Shown here one piece after another: positions 51,184 through 59,571 of a stretch of 60,617 nucleotides of DNA. The stretch is from the NCBI GenBank assembly GCA_031550615.1, contig JAVBOL010000010.1:1-60617 (forward strand). Direction: 5' to 3'. Both the position numbers and the translations under genes were made by a program. The DNA is from JAVBOW01 sp031550615 (GTDB taxonomy: Bacteria > Bacteroidota > Bacteroidia > Bacteroidales > Rikenellaceae). The notes beneath the pieces were generated by a model, which searched no databases, was not told the DNA's origin, and saw nothing but the letters and a program-made list of their open reading frames with translations. Every line of letters starts with the position of its first letter. Positions within the stretch are counted from its first letter, which is position 1.

Positions 51184-51210
51184 ATCCATAACTCATAATT
51201 CATAATTGCG
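51184..51210. repeat. AT-rich short repeat (CATAACTCATAATTCATAATT type)
   Basis: It shares its sequence with the right arm of the inverted repeat at 59534-59562. It fills the gap between nadC and the S9 peptidase gene. Confidence 0.55.
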
Positions 51211-51214
51211 GAGT

Positions 51215-52066
51215 TCACTCCGCCTTAAGGCTCATATCGAGGCTGCGCACCTGGTGGGTGAGCGCCCCTACGGAGATAAAATCGACCCCGCATTCGGCGT
51301 AGTCGCGCAGCGTGTCGATGGTTATGCCGCCCGAGGACTCGATCTCGGCACGCCCGGCGATTTTCGCAACCGCCTCGCGGGTGGTGGGGATGTCGAAGTT
51401 GTCGAGCATGATGCGGTCTGCGCCGCCCGCGCGGAAAACCTCGTCGATGTCGGCCAACGTGCGCACCTCGACCTCCACGGGCAGGGTGCGTCCCGTTTCG
51501 CGCAGGTACTCGCGCACTTTGACAAGCGCCTGGTATACCCCCCCCGCGAAATCCTCGTGGTTGTCCTTGATGAGGATCATGTCGAAAAGCCCCATGCGGT
51601 GGTTGCCCCCGCCGCCCAGCGCGACGGCCATTTTGTCGAGCACGCGCATCCCCGGGGTGGTTTTGCGCGTGTCGATCACCTTGCATTTAAGCCCTTCGAG
51701 CCGCTCGACGTAGGCTGCTGTCTGGGTCGCCACGCCGCTCATGCGCTGCATGATGTTAAGCAGGATGCGCTCGGCCTGGAGCAACGAGCGCTCGGTGCCC
51801 TCGATGCGGAATGCCACGTCGCCCGGCGCGACCCGCGTGCCGTCCTGGATGAGTTGTTCGAATTTGACCCCCTGATCGAGCCTTTCGAGCACCATACGGG
51901 CTATTTCGATACCTGCTATGATGCCTTCCTGCTTGACCAGCAGCTTCATGCGTCCGCGCGCACCGGCGGGAATGGTCGCAAGCGCCGTGTGGTCGCCGTC
52001 GCCTATGTCCTCTAAGATGCACAACTCGATAAGGCGCTCTACGAAAGGAATGTATTGCTCTTTCAT
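51215..52066 (-). CDS. nadC: Nicotinate-nucleotide pyrophosphorylase (quinolinate phosphoribosyltransferase)
   Basis: NAD synthesis: quinolinate plus PRPP gives nicotinate mononucleotide. ATG 52066 (MKEQYIPFVERLIELCILED, 283 residues) is chosen. The upstream reading to 52210 runs through the ilvD start and promoter region and is not family-like. Key sites: EDIGDGDHTA, DTRKTTPGMR, GGGGNHRMGLFDMILIKDNH and the C-terminal IESSGGI. It is divergent from ilvD. nadA and nadB are not in the window. Confidence 0.96.
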   Translation of the reverse strand: MKEQYIPFVERLIELCILEDIGDGDHTALATIPAGARGRMKLLVKQEGIIAGIEIARMVLERLDQGVKFEQLIQDGTRVAPGDVAFRIEGTERSLLQAERILLNIMQRMSGVATQTAAYVERLEGLKCKVIDTRKTTPGMRVLDKMAVALGGGGNHRMGLFDMILIKDNHEDFAGGVYQALVKVREYLRETGRTLPVEVEVRTLADIDEVFRAGGADRIMLDNFDIPTTREAVAKIAGRAEIESSGGITIDTLRDYAECGVDFISVGALTHQVRSLDMSLKAE

Positions 52067-52095
52067 GAAAATTTTTATTTTATTGTAGAATTTTT

Positions 52096-52103
52096 TACCT
52101 TTG
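52096..52103 (+). promoter_or_regulatory. ilvD promoter -7 box
   Basis: TACCTTTG, about 53 bases before the ilvD ATG. No amino-acid leader peptide is present in the short leader. Confidence 0.5.
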
Positions 52104-52139
52104 TCACGTAAAATTAACACGTCGGCCAAATAGGGCATA

Positions 52140-52147
52140 CAAATATA
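52140..52147 (-). promoter_or_regulatory. nadC promoter -7 box
   Basis: The minus strand reads TATATTTG, giving a leader of about 67 bases to the nadC ATG at 52066. It lies just before the ilvD start, so the two divergent promoters overlap. Confidence 0.4.
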
Positions 52148-52155
52148 GTGAAAAA

Positions 52156-53973
52156 ATGAAGCCGTTAAGAAGCAGTACGACCACACAGGGGCGAAAAATG
52201 GCCGGAGCACGCAGCCTGTGGCGTGCCAACGGCATGAAGGATGAACAATTTTCGCGTCCGGTGATCGCCGTGGTCAACTCCTTCACGCAGTTCGTCCCCG
52301 GCCACGTCCACCTGCACGAGGTGGGCCAGAAGGTCAAGGCGCTGATCGAGGCGCAGGGGTGTTTCGCCGCCGAATTCGACACCATCGCCATCGACGACGG
52401 CATAGCGATGGGCCACGAAGGGATGCTCTATTCGCTCCCCTCGCGCGAGATCATCGCCGACAGCGTGGAATATATGGTACAGTCCCACCGCGCCGATGCC
52501 ATGGTTTGCATATCCAACTGCGACAAGGTGACCCCGGGCATGCTCATGGCTGCGATGCGCCTGAATATCCCCGCCATTTTCGTTTCCGGCGGCCCGATGG
52601 AGGCCGGCGAGGTCGACGGGCAGAAATACGACCTGATCGACGTGATGGTCAAAGGGGCGGACGATGCGGTGTCGGACGCCGACCTCGAAAAGATATCGCA
52701 GGGGGCGTGCCCCACGTGCGGATCGTGCTCGGGTATGTTCACCGCCAACTCGATGAACTGCCTTACGGAGGCGCTGGGTATGTCGCTGCCCGGCAACGGC
52801 ACGATACTGGCCACGCATGAATTAAGGGAAGGGCTTTTCGAAAAGGCCGCCAAACTGATCGTGGATATGTGCGAGAGCTATTACACGCATGACGACGAGT
52901 CGGTGCTGCCGCGCTCGATAGCCACGCGCGCGGCGTTCCTTAATGCCATGTCGCTCGATATCGCCATGGGCGGATCGTCCAACACGGTGCTGCACCTGCT
53001 GGCCGTCGCACGCGAGGCGGGCGTGGACTTCACGATGAAAGACATAGACGCGCTCTCGCGCCGCATCCCGGTGCTGTGCAAGGTCGCGCCCAATACCAAG
53101 AAATACCATATCGAAGATGTCGCCCGCGCGGGGGGCATCATGGGCATACTCGGCGAATTGGCGCGTGCCGGACTGCTCGACACTGAAGTGTCGCGCGCGG
53201 ACATGCGCACTTTGAAAGAGGCGCTGGCGGCGGAGGACATTCTTAGCCCCACGGCTACGAAAGAGGCGCAAAAACGCGCCCTGGCCGCTCCCGGTCGCCG
53301 TTATAACATTGTTTTCGCCTCGCAGGGCGCATGGTACGACTCCTCGGACACCGACCGCGCCAACGGCTGCATCCGCTCGGTGGAGCACGCTTACTCGAAG
53401 GACGGCGGGCTGGCCGTGCTGTTCGGTAATATCGCCCGCCGCGGCTGCATCGTAAAGACGGCGGGGGTCGACGAGTCTATCCTGAAATTCGAGGGTACGG
53501 CGCGTGTTTTCGAGTCGCAGGAACAGGCCGTGGTAGGTATCCTGGGCGGCAAGGTACAGGCCGGCGACGTGGTGGTGATCCGCTATGAAGGCCCGAAGGG
53601 AGGCCCCGGGATGCAGGAGATGCTCTATCCGACATCATACCTGAAAACGGTGAAACTGGACAAGGCGTGCGCCCTTCTGACCGACGGGCGTTTCTCGGGC
53701 GGCACTTCGGGGCTCTCCATAGGCCATTGCTCACCCGAGGCGGCGGCGGGCGGCGAGATAGCCCTGCTCAGGGACGGCGACCGCATACTTATCGATATTC
53801 CGGGGCGCGGGATAAACGTGCTGCTCTGCGAGGAGGAGTTGCAGTCGCGCCGCAAAACCATTACATCCTACAAGCCCGTGGGGCGCGAACGAGTCGTCAG
53901 CCGCGCGCTCCGGGCCTACGCCTCTATGGTTTCCTCGGCTGACGAGGGTGCCGTGAGGGTAGTGGAAGAATAG
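52156..53973 (+). CDS. ilvD: Dihydroxy-acid dehydratase
   Basis: Penultimate step of valine and isoleucine synthesis; iron-sulfur dehydratase. 605 residues, long-form length. Cluster cysteines lie in CISNCDKVTPGM and CPTCGSCSGMF. Other hallmarks are AGARSLWRANGM, FSGGTSGLSIGHCSPEAA and GPKGGPGMQEML. It heads ilvD-ilvB-ilvN-ilvC. The 171-bp gap to ilvB contains a 7-bp hairpin (GGCGGCA/TGCCGCC, 54004-54020) but no leader peptide. Confidence 0.97.
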   Translation: MKPLRSSTTTQGRKMAGARSLWRANGMKDEQFSRPVIAVVNSFTQFVPGHVHLHEVGQKVKALIEAQGCFAAEFDTIAIDDGIAMGHEGMLYSLPSREIIADSVEYMVQSHRADAMVCISNCDKVTPGMLMAAMRLNIPAIFVSGGPMEAGEVDGQKYDLIDVMVKGADDAVSDADLEKISQGACPTCGSCSGMFTANSMNCLTEALGMSLPGNGTILATHELREGLFEKAAKLIVDMCESYYTHDDESVLPRSIATRAAFLNAMSLDIAMGGSSNTVLHLLAVAREAGVDFTMKDIDALSRRIPVLCKVAPNTKKYHIEDVARAGGIMGILGELARAGLLDTEVSRADMRTLKEALAAEDILSPTATKEAQKRALAAPGRRYNIVFASQGAWYDSSDTDRANGCIRSVEHAYSKDGGLAVLFGNIARRGCIVKTAGVDESILKFEGTARVFESQEQAVVGILGGKVQAGDVVVIRYEGPKGGPGMQEMLYPTSYLKTVKLDKACALLTDGRFSGGTSGLSIGHCSPEAAAGGEIALLRDGDRILIDIPGRGINVLLCEEELQSRRKTITSYKPVGRERVVSRALRAYASMVSSADEGAVRVVEE

Positions 53974-54003
53974 TTTTCCCAGCTTGGAGCGCGTAATAAA
54001 TCA

Positions 54004-54020
54004 GGCGGCAAGATGCCGCC
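54004..54020 (+). other. Small hairpin in the ilvD-ilvB gap
   Basis: GGCGGCA-AGA-TGCCGCC is a perfect stem-loop without a T-run. A partial third copy of the arm (ATGGCGGCA) occurs near 54073. It may act in mRNA processing. The rest of the 53974-54144 gap shows nothing recognisable. Confidence 0.4.
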
Positions 54021-54144
54021 ACAGCCATTTTGTGCCGTGTTTTGCCTATTGGTATGAATATTGGAAAACGTATGGCGGCACAGGCGGCGATTCAAGGGAA
54101 AGATGATTAGTTTTTAATTTTGAGGCCTTAACACAACATATAAT

Positions 54145-55848
54145 ATGGCTAACAAACAGAGGGTTTCGGGGTCGGAAGCGCTGATGCTTTCGCTGCTCGC
54201 CGAGGGGGTGGACGTTATATTCGGCTATCCGGGCGGGGCGGTGATACCGATCTACGACACATTATATAATTACCGCGACCGCATCAACCATATACTCACC
54301 CGCCACGAACAGGGCGCCGTACACGCCGCACAGGGTTACGCCCGCGCTACGGGTAAGGTCGGCGTCTGCCTGGCCACGTCTGGCCCCGGGGCCACGAACC
54401 TCGTCACGGGCATCGCAGACGCGATGATCGACTCCACGCCGCTGGTCTGCATCACCGGGCAGGTGGTGGCCACGCTGCTCGGTACGGACGCATTCCAGGA
54501 GGCCGACATGGTGAGCATCACCATGCCTATCACCAAATGGAACTACCAGGTCACCTCGGCCAGCGAACTGCCCGCTGCGATGGCGCGTGCGTTCTATATA
54601 GCCCGCTCGGGGCGTCCCGGGCCGGTGCTGATCGACATCGCGAAGAACGCGCAGACCGAAATGGTCGACTTCGCATATAAGCCCTGCGCTGGCCTTCGCT
54701 CTTTCAACCCGCGCCCGGCACTCGACACGGCTGCCGCAGCGCGTGCCGTGGAGATGATAAACGCCGCCGAGCGTCCCCTGATGCTCGTTGGGCAAGGGGT
54801 GAAACTCGCCGGGGCCGAGGCCGAAGCGATAGGCTTGGCCGAAGCCGCCAACCTGCCGATGGCCACCACGCTGATGGGGATCTCCGCCGTGCCGAGCGAC
54901 CACCCGCTTTTCGTGGGCAACCTGGGGATGCACGGCAACCTGGCCGCCAACGCCATGAGCCAGGCCGCCGACCTGATCGTCGCCGTGGGCATGCGCTTTT
55001 CGGACCGCGTGACCGGGGCGGTGAAGGATTACGCGCCCCTGGCCAAAATTATACACATCGACATAGACGCCGCCGAGCAGGGCAAGAACCTGCGCGTCGA
55101 CCTTCCGATACACGCCGACGCCAAAGACGCCCTGGAGGCTATGATGGCCGGCATCGGGTATCGTGAGCGTCCCGAATGGTTCGCCCTGGCCGCGCGCGAG
55201 CGACAGGCCGAGCAGGGTAAAGTGGTCGCCAACAGCGTCGCCCCCAACGGCGAATACATCACCATGGCCGGCGTGCTGCAACAGCTTGCAGAGGTTGAGG
55301 ACGGCAACGCGGTGATAGTGACCGATGTGGGACAGAACCAGATGTTCTCGGCGCGTTATTCGCGCTTTCGCTCGACGCGCTCTTTCATCACCTCGGGCGG
55401 ACTGGGCACGATGGGTTTCGGCCTACCCGCGGCGATAGGCGCCAAACTCGGCGTGCCTGACCGCGAAGTGGTGGCCGTGCTGGGCGACGGGGGAATACAG
55501 ATGACCATTCAGGAGCTGGGCACGATCATGCAGAATAAGATCGGCGTGAAGGTGTTGGTGCTCAATAATTCATACCTGGGCATGGTGCGCCAGTGGCAGC
55601 AGCTTTTCTTCAACAGCCGCTACTCTTTCACCGAATTGGAAGACCCCGATTTCGCGCTCGTGGCCTCGGCATACCGCATACCCTCGGAGAGGGTCGAAAA
55701 ACTCGCCGACCTGCGCGGGGCGCTCGAAAGGATGGCCTCTGCCACGGGGTCGTACCTGCTGGAGATCGTGGTCAAGGGCGAAGAGAACGTCTTCCCGATG
55801 GTACCCGCCGGGGCATCGCTTTCAGACTACCTTACAACCGAGCCATGA
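54145..55848 (+). CDS. ilvB: Acetolactate synthase large (catalytic) subunit
   Basis: ThDP-dependent enzyme that condenses pyruvate in branched-chain amino-acid synthesis. 567 residues. FGYPGGAVIPIYD and the cofactor-activating Glu in ILTRHEQGAVHAAQGYAR mark the pyrimidine domain. The ThDP/Mg motif is GDGGIQMTIQELGTIMQNKIGVKVLVLNN. The FAD-binding central domain is intact. Its TGA overlaps the ilvN ATG (ATGA). Confidence 0.97.
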   Translation: MANKQRVSGSEALMLSLLAEGVDVIFGYPGGAVIPIYDTLYNYRDRINHILTRHEQGAVHAAQGYARATGKVGVCLATSGPGATNLVTGIADAMIDSTPLVCITGQVVATLLGTDAFQEADMVSITMPITKWNYQVTSASELPAAMARAFYIARSGRPGPVLIDIAKNAQTEMVDFAYKPCAGLRSFNPRPALDTAAAARAVEMINAAERPLMLVGQGVKLAGAEAEAIGLAEAANLPMATTLMGISAVPSDHPLFVGNLGMHGNLAANAMSQAADLIVAVGMRFSDRVTGAVKDYAPLAKIIHIDIDAAEQGKNLRVDLPIHADAKDALEAMMAGIGYRERPEWFALAARERQAEQGKVVANSVAPNGEYITMAGVLQQLAEVEDGNAVIVTDVGQNQMFSARYSRFRSTRSFITSGGLGTMGFGLPAAIGAKLGVPDREVVAVLGDGGIQMTIQELGTIMQNKIGVKVLVLNNSYLGMVRQWQQLFFNSRYSFTELEDPDFALVASAYRIPSERVEKLADLRGALERMASATGSYLLEIVVKGEENVFPMVPAGASLSDYLTTEP

Positions 55849-56345
55849 ACAAGGAATATATAGTGATAGCATTCACCGAGAACCAGATCGGGGTGCTCAA
55901 CCGCATAACGTCGGCCTACCTGCGCCGAAAAATAAATATCGAAAGCCTCAAAGTGAGCGAATCGTCGATAAAAGGCATCAGTATGTTCGTCATCTCGGCG
56001 ATCACTACCGAAGAGCTCATAGATAAGACGGTCAAGCAGATACGTAATATCATCGACGTGATCGAGGTCAAATATTACGACGCCGCGGAGCTATTCACGC
56101 AGGAGATCGCCCTTTTCAAGGTCTCGACCCGCCACCTGGGTCAACCGGGCCGTCTGGACGCACTTACGCGCCGCTGGAACATGCGCGTGGTCGAGCTGAA
56201 CGCCAAATACGTGGTGCTCGAAAAAACCGGCCTGAGGGAGGAGATAGACTCCCTGCGCGCAGAGCTGGAGTCGGACGGCATACTGGAAAGTTTCACCCGC
56301 TCGGGAGGGGTCGTAATGCTCCCCGATACACCATCTAACGTATAA
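55845..56345 (+). CDS. ilvN: Acetolactate synthase small (regulatory) subunit
   Basis: Binds IlvB and confers valine feedback. 166 residues from ATG 55845 (MNKEYIVIAFTENQIGVLNR). An N-terminal ACT domain (about 4-75, GVLNRITSAYLRRKINIESLKVS) and a C-terminal regulatory domain are present. It starts with 4 bases of overlap with ilvB and precedes ilvC by 28 bases. Confidence 0.95.
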   Translation: MNKEYIVIAFTENQIGVLNRITSAYLRRKINIESLKVSESSIKGISMFVISAITTEELIDKTVKQIRNIIDVIEVKYYDAAELFTQEIALFKVSTRHLGQPGRLDALTRRWNMRVVELNAKYVVLEKTGLREEIDSLRAELESDGILESFTRSGGVVMLPDTPSNV

Positions 56346-56373
56346 TCATTTAAAAACCTAATAATATAAAGAA

Positions 56374-57423
56374 ATGGCAAAAATGAATTTCGGGGGCGTT
56401 GAAGAGAACGTCGTAACGCGCGACGAATTCCCCCTGGCAAAAGCGCAGCAGACACTCGCTAACGAAACTATCGCCGTGATCGGATACGGCGTGCAGGGCC
56501 CCGGCCAGTCGCTCAACCTCAAGGACAACGGCTTTAACGTTATCGTGGGTCAGCGCAAAAACTCAAAGACATGGGACAAGGCCGTAGCAGACGGCTGGGT
56601 GCCGGGCGAAACGCTCTTCGACATAGAGGAGGCGTGCCAGAAGGCCACCATCATACAATACCTGCTCTCGGACGCCGCGCAGATCGCCGTGTGGCCGACC
56701 ATCAAAAAGCACCTCACCCCGGGCAAGGCGCTCTATTTTTCGCACGGCTTCGCCGTTACGTATAAGGAGCGCACCGGGATCATTCCCCCCGCCGACGTTG
56801 ACGTGATCCTCGTAGCCCCCAAAGGCTCGGGCACTTCGCTGCGCCGCCTGTTCCTCGAAGGGCGCGGGTTGAACTCGTCGTTCGCCATCTTCCAGGACGC
56901 GACCGGCAAGGCATGGGACCGCGTGATCGCCCTGGGCATCGGTGTGGGCTCGGGCTACCTGTTCGAAACCGACTTCAAAAAAGAGGTCTACTCAGACCTG
57001 ACCGGTGAGCGCGGTACGCTGATGGGCGCCATACAGGGTATCTTCGCCGCACAGTACCAGGTGTTGCGCGAAAATGGCCACACCCCCTCGGAGGCTTTCA
57101 ACGAAACCGTCGAGGAGCTGACCCAGAGCCTGATGCCACTCGTTGCCGAGAACGGCATGGACTGGATGTACGCCAACTGCTCGACCACCGCACAGCGCGG
57201 CGCGCTCGACTGGTGGAAACCCTTCCGCGACGCCTCGATGCCCGTATTCCGCCAACTCTACGCCGAGGTGGCCGCCGGCAACGAAGCCCAGCGCTCGATC
57301 GACTCCAACAGCAAACCCGACTACCGCGAGAAACTCGACGCCGAGCTCAAGGAGCTGCGCGAGAGCGAAATGTGGCAGGCGGGAGCTACGGTGCGCTCGC
57401 TTCGCCCCGAAAGGAAGAAATAA
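56374..57423 (+). CDS. ilvC: Ketol-acid reductoisomerase
   Basis: NAD(P)H-dependent isomero-reductase of valine/isoleucine synthesis. 349 residues, class I length. Rossmann motif IAVIGYGVQGPGQSLNLKDNG; cofactor-specificity loop VGQRKNSKTW; Mg-binding acidic and His residues in the YFSHGFAV, FETDFKKEVYSDLTGERGTL and ETVEEL regions. QGPGQ replaces the QGHAQ of many homologues, a common variant. Last gene of the ilv set; repeat copy E begins 2 bases past the stop. Confidence 0.97.
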   Translation: MAKMNFGGVEENVVTRDEFPLAKAQQTLANETIAVIGYGVQGPGQSLNLKDNGFNVIVGQRKNSKTWDKAVADGWVPGETLFDIEEACQKATIIQYLLSDAAQIAVWPTIKKHLTPGKALYFSHGFAVTYKERTGIIPPADVDVILVAPKGSGTSLRRLFLEGRGLNSSFAIFQDATGKAWDRVIALGIGVGSGYLFETDFKKEVYSDLTGERGTLMGAIQGIFAAQYQVLRENGHTPSEAFNETVEELTQSLMPLVAENGMDWMYANCSTTAQRGALDWWKPFRDASMPVFRQLYAEVAAGNEAQRSIDSNSKPDYREKLDAELKELRESEMWQAGATVRSLRPERKK

Positions 57424-57425
57424 GT

Positions 57426-57553
57426 CGCTGCGCACATCGCACGCCATATTTTACTCATCCCTGCGGTTTTTAATCCTCACAGACGTCAAGTCTGCTCCGG
57501 TTAAAAATCCTCGCGATAAGTAAAATCTGACGCACGCTGAGCACAGCGACGGC
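57426..57553 (+). repeat. Stop-codon-proximal palindromic repeat, copy E
   Basis: Begins 2 bases after the ilvC stop. Core stem CAGAC 57480-57484 with GTCTG 57490-57494: compared with copy B (CAGGC/GCCTG) both strands changed together. Middle stem TTTTTAA 57467-57473 with TTAAAAA 57501-57507. Confidence 0.88.
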
Positions 57554-57602
57554 GAGGTTGCGACGAAAAAACAATCCGAATGATAAAATTCCATATTAGG
57601 AA

Positions 57603-57634
57603 TTGAAATTTTAACAGATTTATTCATATCTTTG
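57603..57634 (+). promoter_or_regulatory. pheA leader promoter
   Basis: TTG at 57603-57605, 21 bases, TATCTTTG at 57627-57634. Transcription should start at about 57641, shortly before the leader peptide. Confidence 0.75.
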
Positions 57635-57656
57635 CATAGTAGACAATTCCCAAAGG

Positions 57657-57737
57657 ATGAAAGCGCACAACTATTTTTACGGCTTTTATTTTAGCTATTA
57701 CTTTTTCGAAAGGATGGCCGGGGAAGGTTGTATGTAA
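57657..57737 (+). CDS. pheL: Phe/Tyr-rich leader peptide of the pheA attenuator
   Basis: A 26-codon ORF from ATG 57657, ending with TAA at 57735-57737. Residues 6-17 read YFYGFYFSYYFF, ten aromatics of twelve, all encoded in frame. It sits between a strong promoter and a transcription terminator upstream of prephenate dehydratase, as in E. coli pheL. Ribosome stalling at Phe or Tyr codons is expected to allow the antiterminator GCCGGG (57717-57722) to pair with CCCGGC (57768-57773). It is too short to have appeared as an annotated gene. Equal Phe and Tyr suggests response to both amino acids. Confidence 0.85.
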   Translation: MKAHNYFYGFYFSYYFFERMAGEGCM

Positions 57738-57763
57738 ATTGACCTTTGAACAGATCGAAAAGA

Positions 57764-57806
57764 AAATCCCGGCATTTCTTAAATGAATGCCGGGATTTAT
57801 ATTTGA
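57764..57806 (+). terminator. Attenuator terminator upstream of pheA
   Basis: A perfect 13-bp stem AAATCCCGGCATT (57764-57776) with AATGCCGGGATTT (57786-57798), then TATATTTG. Its 5' arm contains the CCCGGC that can alternatively pair with GCCGGG in the leader-peptide region. The pheA ATG is 15 bases after the stem. Confidence 0.82.
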
Positions 57807-57812
57807 AATAGC

Positions 57813-58631
57813 ATGAAAATAGCGATACAGGGGCATGAAGGATGCTTCCACCAGATAGTCGCCGAGCATTATTTCGGCCCGCAGACCCAGATAATGGCGT
57901 GCAACACGTTTCGCGACGTGGCGCGCGCCGTGGAGTCGGGCGAGGCCGACCAGGGGGTCATGGCGATAGAGAATTCGATAGCCGGGAGCATACTGGCCAA
58001 TTACAGCATCCTGCAAAACAGCAAATTGCAGGTTTGCGGCGAGGTTTACCTGCATGTGCGCCAGCACCTTCTCGCGCTGCCCGGGGTGGCACTCGACGAG
58101 ATCCGCGAGGTTCATTCGCACCCCATGGCGCTGCTGCAATGTATGGAGTGGCTCGACCCGCACGGCTGGAAGTTGATCGAGAACGGCGACACGGCCCTTG
58201 CCGCCCGCATGGTGTCCGAGCGCGGCGAACGCCACCTGGCCGCCGTGGCCGGGATACGCGCCGCCGAGCTTTACGGCCTTCAGGTGCTCGAAAGCGACAT
58301 CCACACCATAGCCAACAACTACACCCGCTTCTGCGTGCTGCGCCGCGCGACTGGCGCTATTCCCGAGGGGGCAAATAAAGCCTCGCTCTATTTCAAGACC
58401 TATAACGAAAAGGGGTCGCTGCTGGAGGTGCTGCGCCAGATGGAGGGCACGTCGATCAATATGAGTAAGTTGCAGTCTTACCCAATTCCCAGCGAACCGT
58501 GGCATTATTTATTCCATGTCGACCTCGAATTCGAAAATATGGACGAATATTTGATGGTGATGGGACGGCTGGCGCACGCGGCGGAAGATGTGCACGTTTA
58601 CGGAGTTTACAAAAAAGGAGACAATATATGA
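57813..58631 (+). CDS. pheA: Prephenate dehydratase with ACT domain
   Basis: Converts prephenate to phenylpyruvate; commits chorismate to phenylalanine. 272 residues: PDT domain 1-180 with the conserved substrate motif NNYTRFCV (Thr171, Arg172, Phe173), then an ACT domain (about 188-270, KASLYFKTYNEKGSLLEVL) for Phe feedback. The effector-site segment is LQSYP where many enzymes have ESRP. There is no fused chorismate mutase; that activity is on the DAHP synthase gene. It overlaps tyrA by 4 bases. Confidence 0.95.
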   Translation: MKIAIQGHEGCFHQIVAEHYFGPQTQIMACNTFRDVARAVESGEADQGVMAIENSIAGSILANYSILQNSKLQVCGEVYLHVRQHLLALPGVALDEIREVHSHPMALLQCMEWLDPHGWKLIENGDTALAARMVSERGERHLAAVAGIRAAELYGLQVLESDIHTIANNYTRFCVLRRATGAIPEGANKASLYFKTYNEKGSLLEVLRQMEGTSINMSKLQSYPIPSEPWHYLFHVDLEFENMDEYLMVMGRLAHAAEDVHVYGVYKKGDNI

Positions 58632-59470
58632 AAACAGCGATCATAGGGACAGGCCTTATCGGCGGATCGTTCGCAATGAGCATGCAGAGTCGCGGCCTTG
58701 GCGGCGAAATATGGGGCGTGGACGCCTCGGCGGAGCATCTCAAAACGGCTTTGGAGCGCGGCATCATCGACCGTGCGGCGACATTGGATGAGGCCCTCGA
58801 AACGTGCGACCTTCTGGTTGTGGCCACCCCCGTGGACACCGTGCCCGGGCTGGCGGTCAGGATACTCAACCGCATAGGTGCGCACCAGACGGCTATGGAC
58901 GTGGGCTCGGTCAAGGCCGAGTTGTGCGAGATGATCTCCCGGCACCCCATGCGTGGCCGTTTCGTCGCCTCGCATCCCATGTGGGGTACGGAGAACAGCG
59001 GGCCAGAGTCTGCCGTTGAAACCGGATTCACGGGACGCACGGCGGTGATATGCGAACCAGAGCGCAGCGATGACGACGCACGCGGCACGGTGGCCGGGAT
59101 ATATGAGGCCATAGGCATGAAGATCAAGACTATGGAGGCCGAGGAACACGACGTGCACGCGGCATACATTTCGCATATCTCGCATATCTCGTCGTTCGCC
59201 CTGGCGCTCACGGTGCTCGAAAAGGAGCGCGAGGAAGATACGATCTTCGACCTCGCGGCGGGAGGTTTCGACTCTACGGTGCGCCTGGCCAAAAGCTCAC
59301 CACGCATGTGGCTGCCGATATTCATGAAGAACAAATACAACGTCCTGGACCCCCTGCGCGAGTTGATACACCAGCTGCGCATCATGCAGAGGATGATAGA
59401 GCGCGACGACGAGGAGGGGCTGCGCGCAGCGATGGAAAAAGCGAATACGATAAAACGGATACTTAAATAG
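58628..59470 (+). CDS. tyrA: Prephenate dehydrogenase
   Basis: NAD(P)-dependent oxidative decarboxylation of prephenate to hydroxyphenylpyruvate (tyrosine branch). 280 residues from ATG 58628, overlapping the pheA stop. Rossmann loop IIGTGLIGGSFAMSM at the N-terminus; HPMWGTENSGPESA and the catalytic-His region EEHDVHAAYISHISH follow. There is no ACT domain. Related Bacteroidales clusters commonly carry an aromatic aminotransferase next to pheA; it is missing here. An AT-rich inverted repeat separates it from the next gene. Confidence 0.94.
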   Translation: MKTAIIGTGLIGGSFAMSMQSRGLGGEIWGVDASAEHLKTALERGIIDRAATLDEALETCDLLVVATPVDTVPGLAVRILNRIGAHQTAMDVGSVKAELCEMISRHPMRGRFVASHPMWGTENSGPESAVETGFTGRTAVICEPERSDDDARGTVAGIYEAIGMKIKTMEAEEHDVHAAYISHISHISSFALALTVLEKEREEDTIFDLAAGGFDSTVRLAKSSPRMWLPIFMKNKYNVLDPLRELIHQLRIMQRMIERDDEEGLRAAMEKANTIKRILK

Positions 59471-59562
59471 AATTATGAATTATTAATTATGAATGATGAA
59501 TTAAGCCCATGCATTCCCGGGTCGCACCGTCATTCATAACTCATAGCTCATAATTCATAATT
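59471..59562. repeat. AT-rich inverted repeat between tyrA and DAHP synthase
   Basis: AATTATGAATTAT (59471-59483) and ATAATTCATAATT (59550-59562) are perfect inverted repeats; ATGAATGA (59489-59496) pairs with TCATTCAT (59530-59537) inside. Its right arm resembles the sequence at 51184-51210. Confidence 0.7.
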
Positions 59563-59571
59563 TCCAAAGAC

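Noticed and set aside
53974..54144. Possible Ile/Val/Leu attenuator between ilvD and ilvB
   Set aside because: The only short ORF (around 54072) encodes mostly Ala and Gln, and no terminator/antiterminator pair is present.
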